DNA of 64,000 nucleotides. It comes from Chloranthus sessilifolius. Taxonomy: Eukaryota; Streptophyta; Magnoliopsida; Chloranthales; Chloranthaceae. Shown here piece after piece: positions 51,801-60,800 of this stretch. Position 1 is the first letter of the stretch, and each line of letters starts with the position of its first letter. The stretch spans positions 1,315,299 to 1,379,298 of the forward strand of contig CM037597.1 in NCBI GenBank assembly GCA_021018995.1, given 5' to 3'. The notes under the pieces are model-generated. The model made no database searches and had not been told where the DNA came from. It worked only from the letters and a program-made list of their open reading frames with translations. Position numbers and translations under genes: made by a program.

Positions 51801-54800
51801 TTCGGGATCTCTTGCAATGAAGACGGGTCTGCTATTTATAGATTTATGGTAGCGGTTATAGAAGTTACGATCCTACGGTTCCATAAGGTTTTCATGAAAT
51901 GAACGGTTGAGAGAGCTGCGTAAGTTTTCGTCTACACGCGAATTGAAAAAGATTCTTCTCACGTACGCCATTCTTTTCTCATAACCGTCTAGGTAAGTAG
52001 GTATATTTTCTATCCACCTAGGTGGATAAGTATTTTTCTAGCCACCTAAGTGACTATGTATATTTTTCTAGCCACCTAGGTGGATAAGTATTTTTCTATC
52101 CACATAGGTGGATAAGTATTTTTCTATCCAGCTAGGTGGCTAAGTATATTTTCTAGCCACCTAGGTAGATAAGTATTTTTCTATCCACCTAGGTGGATAA
52201 GTATTTTTCTAGCCAGCTAGGTGGATAAGTATTTTTCTATTCACATAGGTGGATAAGTACATTTCTATCCACCTAGGTGGATAAGTATTTTTTTATCTAG
52301 CTAGGTGGCTAGGTATATTTTCTAGCCACCTAGGTGGATAAGTATTTTTCTATCCACCTAGGTGGATAAGTATTTTTCTAGCTAGCTAGGTGGCTAGGTA
52401 TATTTTCTATCCACCTAGGTAGATAAGTATTTTTCTAGCCACCTAGGTGACTACGTATATTTTCTATCCACCTAGGTGGATAAGTATTTTTCTAGCCAGC
52501 TAAGTGGCTAAGTATATTTTCTAGCCACCTAGGTAGATAAGTATTTTTCTATCCACCTAGGTGGCTAAGTATTTTTCTAGCTAGGTAGGTAGGTAGGTAT
52601 ATTTTCTATCCACCTAGGTGGATAAGTATTTTTCTATCCAGCTAGATAGATAAGTATTTTTTTTAGCCAGCTAGGTGGCTAGGTATATTTTCTAGCCACC
52701 TAGGTGACTACGTATATTTTCTATCCACCTAGGTGGATAAGTATTTTTCTAGCCAATTAGGTGAATAGGTATATTTTCTATCCATCTAGGTGGATAAGTA
52801 TTTTTCTATCCAGCTAGGTAGATAAGTATTTTTCTAGCCAGCTAGGTGGTTAGGTATAGTTTCTAGCCACCTAGGTGGATAAGTCTTTCTATCCACCTAG
52901 GTGGATAAGTATTTTTTTAGCCAGCTAGGTGGCTAGGTATATTTTCTATCCACCTAGGTGGATAAATATTTTTCTAGCCACCTAGGTGGCTAGGTATATT
53001 TTCTAGCCACCTAGGTAGCTAGGTATATTTTCTAGCCACCTAGGTGGATAAGTATTTTTCTAGCCACCTAGGTGACTACGTATATTTTCTATCCACCTAG
53101 GTGGATAAGTGTTTTTCTATCCACATAGGTAGATAAGTATTTTTCTAGCCAGCTAGGTGGTTAGGTATATTTTCTATCTACCTAGGTGGACAAATATTTT
53201 TCTAGCCACCTAAGTGGATAAGTATTTTTCTAGCCAACTAGGTGACTGCGTATATTTTCTATCCACCTAGGTGGATAAGTATTTTCTATCCACCTAGGTG
53301 GATAAGTATTTTTCTAGCCAGCTAGGTGGCTAGGTATATTTTCTAGCCACCTAGGTGACTACGTATATTTTCTATCCACCTAAGTGGATAAGTATTTTTC
53401 TAGCCACCTAGGTGACTACGTATATTTTCTAGCTACCTAGGTGGCTAAGCATATTTTTCTAGTCACCTAAAGTGTCTGACATAGCTTAGGACTTTAAATC
53501 ATATTTAGAGGAGGATTTGTTAAAAAAAAAGCTATAAATAGTCTCTTTTCCTAATTCCTTCTATTAATTTATTCTCTCTAATCTTTAAAGCTAAGTGGAA
53601 GAAGAAAGAGTTCCCAATTCCAAAATTCTCGAGTCAACAGCAAATTGCGCCGGGTGACCACGTCCCAAACCCTAGTCCCATTCTGCTCGGCATGAAAGTC
53701 AGTTATCCGTCTTGAGGGATTTCGTGCTAAGGCGTAGGTGCGCTGAAAAATCTGATTGAGCTTCCCCTCTTCAGCCCAATTATCCTCCCAAAATCGGATA
53801 CGGGTTCCGCAGCCCTAGCTGAACCGAATTCCTCCCGAGAAATGAGTCCATGTGCTGCAAATACTCTTCCACCAGTTGGGCGTGCCCCTATTAGCTGTTG
53901 TAGTAATTCCCCAATTATGGTCATCCGGATCGTATTTTTCCAACAAAACTTTCCTCCACAGACTGTCTTCTTCCTCCGCGATCCCAGCCCACCAAAACCA
54001 TTTACCAAGCAGCGCTACATTGGTCCACTTCACACTACGTATACCGAGACCGCTGCAACTCAGCGGTAGTTTACACGTGCCCCAGTTAACCAGGTGGTAT
54101 TTCCTCTCTAATCCCGGGCCTTCCCATAGGAAATTGCGTTGGATTTGCTCGATCCGCATTAGGACTCCCGCTAGGCATCAGAACATAGACATGTAGAAGC
54201 TCGGCAGACTAGACAATACCGCTCTAAGCAAAACTAGCCGGCCACCACTATTGAGGAATTTGGCACTCCATGTGGATAGACGTTGCTGGAATCTTTGGAT
54301 CACCGGCTCCCAGTCTCTAGCAGCCAGTTTCCGCAATCCCAACGACAACCCCAAATATCTGATCGGCAGCTCTTGGCTTCCACATTGAACTGTGTGTGCC
54401 AACTCCTGAGTGAGACTATCATTAGTTCCAATACCCGTAACTTTTGATTTATGGAGGTTAATGCGTTGCCCCGAAACTGCTTCAAAAACAGTTGGCACAT
54501 CCGCCAAGTTTTGAAACTCCTCGACGTTGGCTTTGTTGAAGAGGATCGTATCATCCACGTATTGCAAGATCGCTATGGATCGATTGGGGGCTCCGACTCT
54601 AATTCCCGAAATTACATTCGTAGACTTAGCACGGGCAATCAGCCCCGCAAGAGCTTCTCCCATCAGGTTATAAAGGAACGGGGATAGAGGGTCTCCCTAC
54701 CGGATACCCCGGAAACTTTTAAAATATCCCACAAGTGATCCATTAACCAGTGCCGAGAACAAAGGTGTGGAGTAACAGACCCGCATCCAGCCCCGCCATT

Positions 54801-57800
54801 TGGTGCCAAATCCGAACCTACTCAGCATGTAGTCGAGACCCGACCAGCTGATGCGATCGTAAGCTTTTTCCATGTCGACCTTCCAAAGAGCTGCTGGTTC
54901 ACGCTCAGAGTGAGCAGAATGGATAATCTCGTGGGCCACAGCCACCTGGTCCACGAGTTGTCTTCCTTTGACGAAAGCCCCTTGAGAATCGGAGATCAAC
55001 CCCGCCATTAGAGGACTCAGCCTGTTAGCAAGCACCTTCGCGATAATTTTATACAGGCAGTTGATGAGGCATATAAGGCAGAAATCCGTAAAATCCTGCG
55101 CCTCGTCCTTCTTCGGAATGAGCGTGATGAAGGTCGAATTAAGGTTGCGCCTAATGAACGCAAAAGTGTGAAATTCATGTAGTACCTCCAGCACTTCAGC
55201 CTTAAGGATGGGCCAGAAAATTCAAAAAAATTCATAGGTAAAGCCATCAGGGCCCGGCGATTTGTTCCTACCCCCTTTATTGATGATGTTCCAAACCTCC
55301 TCTTCTTCAAAAGGCCTTTCGATATCCTCCTTATCATCGTCAACCAACAGATTAAAAGGGATGTCGTCCAACTCAGGTCTTCCTAGTCCATCATCCTCGT
55401 ATAACTTCGAGTAGTAACGTACCACCTGGTTTCTTATCTGATCATAGTCAACCGCTGTTACTCCCTCCACAGTGACAGACCCCAAGTAATTCCTCTTGTT
55501 TCTAGCATTGGCGATGGCATGAAAGTACTTGGTATTCAGATCCCCCTCTTTCAACCACCGCACCTTCGCCTTTTGACCCCACGCGACTTCCTCCGCTCTA
55601 GCGTTAGACAGGAACTGCTGTTTGATTTGGTCGCGTTCCTCATGTTCATTGACAGTCAGTGGCCTAGCCTCCTTGAAATCATCAAATGCTTTCAGCCGCA
55701 ATGGGAGCGCCTCCCTATTGTTATGCAGATTTCCAAAAACCTCTCTATTCCAGTCTATAGCTTTTTTTTAATTCCCTTCAACTTAGAGATAAATCTGAAG
55801 GCAGCAGTTCCCCTAGGATTGAGAGCTCTCCACCATTCCGCAACCGCAGCACGGAACCGATCGTCCAACAGCCACATATTCTCGAATTGAAACGGGCTAG
55901 GCCCCTTCCCCCTCGCATCACACGTCAAAAGCACTGGCCTGTGGTCGGACGTGGCCCTTGCTAACCATTCCAAACGGGCCGCTGGGAACATATCCATCCA
56001 ATCTGTGTTGCATATGAATCGATCCAATCGACTAAGGGAAGGCCGCTCCTAAGGTTTGACCAAGTGAAGCGGGAACCAGTTAACGGGACATCTTCCATTG
56101 TCCAGTTAGAGATCCAATCGTTCAAATTAGCCATAGTAGTCACGTCGGGAGGCTCCGTGTTTTTCACACCTTGATCGCATCAAGGTGTGAGATTATGGAA
56201 GGATCGCATTCCCCCAAAGTCAGATTCTTTGCGTGGATCCTGCTCAAAGGGAAAATTCTAACAATGGATCAGCTCATTTGGCGGGGAAAAGATATGACCA
56301 ACCAATGTGTTATGTGCCTTCACGAGGAAGAGACTGCGGCGCACCTTCTCCTCCACTGTCAGGTGGCCCACAAGATTTGGAGTGTTATCCTTAACTCCTT
56401 TGACATGTATTGGGCACCCCGGCTACGAAAAATCAGCAGTTTCTGACATGGTATTCTATCAGGCTTGAGGGGCAGTTTCAGGAATACTGGCAGTCGGAGT
56501 TCTACGCTGTAGTTTGGAGCATATGGCTGGAGAGAAATGGGCGGATCTTTGAGAAGAAATGTCAGCCGGTAGAGATGATCATAAAGATGGTCAAGGATTT
56601 CATGAGGTTCTGGGTCACAAGCAGTTCGGTTTGTGTAAGGGAAGATACGCTTGTCTGGGACCCGGGTTAAGTGAGGAGAGCAGAGTGGTGTATGTGGCTG
56701 CTCCAGTTTGCTCTTTCTTGTTTTTCTTGTTTTATCTCTATTGTTTTTTGGTCGAGTCCCTGTATTGGTCTTTCAGCGCCTTGCTAGTCTTCAATATATT
56801 GCTTATTACCGATCATTAACAAAGTTTTCAACGTTCATATCGAGAGTCAGGAGATTAAAAAATGACCAGGGATCACCCAAAAATAAATGGTGGGATTTAA
56901 GGAGACGAAATAATACCCTTTAGAGGAAAAAAGATCGGAAAGTTTGGAAGTGTGACGGAGATCCAAAGGAGATTGGAACAAATGGTATAATATCTTAAAC
57001 AAATTGTTAAGGAGGTGCTCGGGGAATCTAAAGGAAACATGGTGATGGAATGTAGAGATTCAAAAGTCAATTCCCGAGAAGAAGTGTTTTAAAGAACAGA
57101 AAAGAACTAGAAATAGATAAGATCTGGAAAATATAAGCTCGTGAAAAGATAAGGTAAGATTTTCGTGAGTAAGGTTAAGTATAAAGCGTGTTACAATTCG
57201 TGCACTTGACTGGGGACGAATGGAGAGAAATAAATCTACAAACTTGTCAAGATCGACTAAAGATCAAAGAGTCTTGATAAAAGAGGATGAACAAAAAAAT
57301 AGATGGCAAGAATGTTTTAAAGATTTATTAAACATGGAATATTAGATCAAGAAGAGGAACCAAATCAAGGGATGATAAAGGAAATATCGTAAAATGTAGT
57401 AAAAGCAACTGTAGCAACAATGAAAAAAAGAAATGCATTAGGGCCAAATTGAATACCGATCAAAGTTTGGATCGCGATGGAAGAGATTGGAGTTGACCAA
57501 ACTTTTCAATAAGATATTGAAAACAAAGAGAATGCTTGAAGAACGGAGAAAGAGCATTATGGTCTCTTTTATAAAAACAAAAGAGAAATCCAAAACTGTG
57601 CCAACTATCGAGGCATTTAGCTTATGAATCAGACAATAAAACTCTAGGAAAGAATAATAGTATAGAGGCTAAGATATGGATCAAGTGTATCGGGGAAGCA
57701 GTTTGAATTTATGCTGAGAAGATCAACAACTAAGGCCATTTTTCTATTGAGGCAAAACTTATGGAGAAGTTCAAAGAGAGGGAAAAATTTACATATAGTT

Positions 57801-60800
57801 TTTATTGATTTGGAAAAGAGAGAACATTGAAGAAGAAATGCATCTCAAACATATCTATTGAGATTACCTAAGACATTTACCTTAGGGGAGTAATTAGTGT
57901 AAGAACTATGCGTGAAGAGATGTGTGAGTTCCCTATCGGAGTTTGCAGCATCAAGGGTCTGCCTTGAACCCTTATTTGTTTTCCATGATCATAGATGCCA
58001 TTACAATAGAGATACTAGAAGAGATTCCATGGTGATTTGCTGATGAAGTGATACTAATCGCATAACCAAGGAAAGAAATAAATGGTAAACTAGAATTATG
58101 GACAAAGGCCTTAGAGTTAAGAGGTTTGAAAATTAGCAGAACAACAACAGAATATATATAAAGTGCAAAGTTAGTAGCCTGGAGGAGGATTTAGTTAAAA
58201 ATACGAAACCATCTAATGTCACATTTCCATAGATTTCATTTTTAAGCTCTATTGTACAATCAGATGGTGCATTCAAGGAAGAACCTATCAAATAGAATTA
58301 ATGCAAGCTAGATGAAATAGAGAAAAGAAAGTCGGATATAGTGCGACCGCTTCAATTGAAGAGAATTTTTATTAGCCAATGGTCAGACCTGCCATACTAT
58401 ATGGTGTCAAATGTTGGACTACAAAAAAAGGGCAAGAAAGTAGAGGGCATGAGATCTCTATATGTTAAAATGGACGTTTGGAGTAATAATAAGCAGAGAT
58501 AAAATTTGAATGAGTACGTAAAAGGAAATTTCGGAGTGGCACCTATAAAGGAAAAATTACGGTATGTCGCTTGAGGTGGTTTGGACATGTCCATAGGAGA
58601 TCAAAAGGAGCCCCGTAGGAAGGATTCAGAAACTACAAGGTCAAGGGAGTAAGAGAAAAGGAAGTTCGATGAAGACCTGGAGGGAAGCAGTGAGAAAGGA
58701 CATGAAGGATTGTAGATTGGCGGAAAGCTTAGTGTTGATTAGAAACAAGTGGAGATATAGGACTCGCAAAGCTGACCCCAAATGGATGGAATAAATCGAT
58801 GATGATTATGAATTATAAATACTAATGATATGAATTGAACCTATACTTCGCATTCCTGCATATATGCTCATAAATTAATCAGCAGCCAATTTCTTAAGGA
58901 CAAAACAAGTACCTGGTCGATGAAGAAGCTTGATGGGTAAACTTTGAAGCTCTAAGTTCTATACTCCCCATCTCAATTACACCTCGAGTGCTTGCTTGAT
59001 GAGATGATGATACTCGCTCCCCTACTATAACAAAAACGAAAAATAATAGATATTAAAAAAACACACTAACAAAGTCCTACTTAATAAAAAAGCGGTTCTA
59101 AAGTAAAATACAAGAACCATGTGATCACATCCCATATAATTCCTAGATCAAACTCCACAAACTTTCTGTTGAATAATTCGATGAACATAAAATGACAGAT
59201 TGTGAAACAAAAAAAAAAAATTGGGTCATTTTAATAATTACATTATAAAAATCAATACAATACTAAAAGTTAAATAAAATTTAAAAAAAACGTAGGTGCA
59301 ACACAATTGGTTATTGTGTCACAAACTTGCAATTAGTATGTGCTAGGTAAATACCATATAGCTTCTAAAGAGAACGAGAAAAGAGTTGACTCTACATTGC
59401 ATAATATTTGATCTTGTAGGTAAGCATGTGTACATCACCACTGGGTTGTGGCTTGCATCAAGCGCTTTGATATTGATCATTTATCAAGGTATCTTGTAAT
59501 TTTAATTGCTTACGTAGCTTTTCTCTTTGTTTTAATTTCCTAGTAACCCTCTCTCAGTAACTGATATTTTAAAGAACATTATATATTAGAGTCTTGTCCA
59601 AATCTTTTACTTAGAAATCTCGCAATTCAGATCCTATAATAGCTTATATTCTACGCTTTGGGTGACTATCCTGTGTACAACTCAAAGACTTTGCATAGCA
59701 TAGTGTCAAGGGATTATGCTATTCTTACGAAATCTGCAATCTCCGAAACCCCATTGCTTTTACCCCATTACATTATGCCACGAAACCTACCATGAGTCCT
59801 AATTACGAAAAGGATTAATGGATGTCACCAGCATCATAACATTATCAAGTTTGTGGATAGCATTGTAAAAAAAAACTTTTGCAGATGTGAGGGCCCCTGA
59901 AATACGTGAAAGACAACTTTCAACATGATTCAGAGGCTAAAAAACATATATTCATAATGTAGGATCTTATACCCCATTGAGCTACCATTTCAACCAAAAC
60001 CAATTGGTGATCGAAGAGGCATAACTCAATGTTTTAAGTTGTTGGGTGAGCGTTTGAGTGTGAGCCCCCCTCGGGCCCACAAGGGTTGTACAGGGACCCA
60101 ACAATCCCCCCCCCCCCCCACCCACCCACTAGTACCACCCGAGCGAGACTCGAACCACTTGTAGGATCTTATACCCCATTGAACTACCATATCAACCAAA
60201 ATCAATTGGCGATGGAAGAGGCACAACTCAATGTTTTAAAGTGTTAGGAGGGAGGGCGTTTTGAGTGCGGCCCCCCTCGGGCCCATGAGTGTTGTACACG
60301 GACCCAACAATCCCCCGCTCACTAGAACCACCCGACCGGGACTCGAACCCCTGACCTGGCTCTAATACCATTGTAGGATCTTATACCCCATTATGCTACC
60401 ATTTCAACCATACTCATTGGTGACGGAAGAGGCACACCTCAATGTTTTAAGGTGTTAGGTGAGTGTTTCAAGCCCCCCGACACACACCCTCGGGCCCACG
60501 AGGGTTGTACAGGGACCCAACACATAAGATTAATGACGAGAGTCGATCTGATCTCATTTCATTCTCCAATTTTGCAGCGCCACTTCTCTAAAGGACTACA
60601 GTCTCATAAACTTCAAATCAATAAAGAAACGTTTATTAAAGACATTATCCCCAACCACATCATTGAAAATTTTAAAGAGAGAGAGAGAGAGAGAGTTAGG
60701 CTGCAAAAATTAAATCAAGAACGAAAAGAAAAAATTGAAACTATAGACAACGAATTGAAGATGCGAATAAACTTACATTGAGATGCCGGAGATGGAAGTG

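Larger units (their letters stand above)
44799..56837 (+). mobile_element. Outer L1 insertion (E) holding a 12-kb nest
   Basis: The 15-base target duplication AGTTTTCAACGTTCA is present at 44799-44813 and 56823-56837, and the RTE reading VFNVH continues across it. Plus-strand L1 pieces lie at both ends: 44816-45167 plus 51638-51680 (EN-RT linker, [35 protein letters not shown], then [10 protein letters not shown]) and about 56178-56820 ([32 protein letters not shown], 3' end CAGCGCCTTGCTAG). The RT part in between is missing or represented by the inverted piece at 53620-56176. Confidence 0.8.

Noticed and set aside
51986..53465. CRISPR-like array
   Set aside because: Units are contiguous with no unique spacers, and the context is a plant intron with no cas genes.
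60150..60372. A tRNA gene, because GGTTCGAGTCCC-like B-box sequence occurs on the minus strand
   Set aside because: No cloverleaf or A-box at the right distance; the segment is the internal region of a TRIM between two LTRs.
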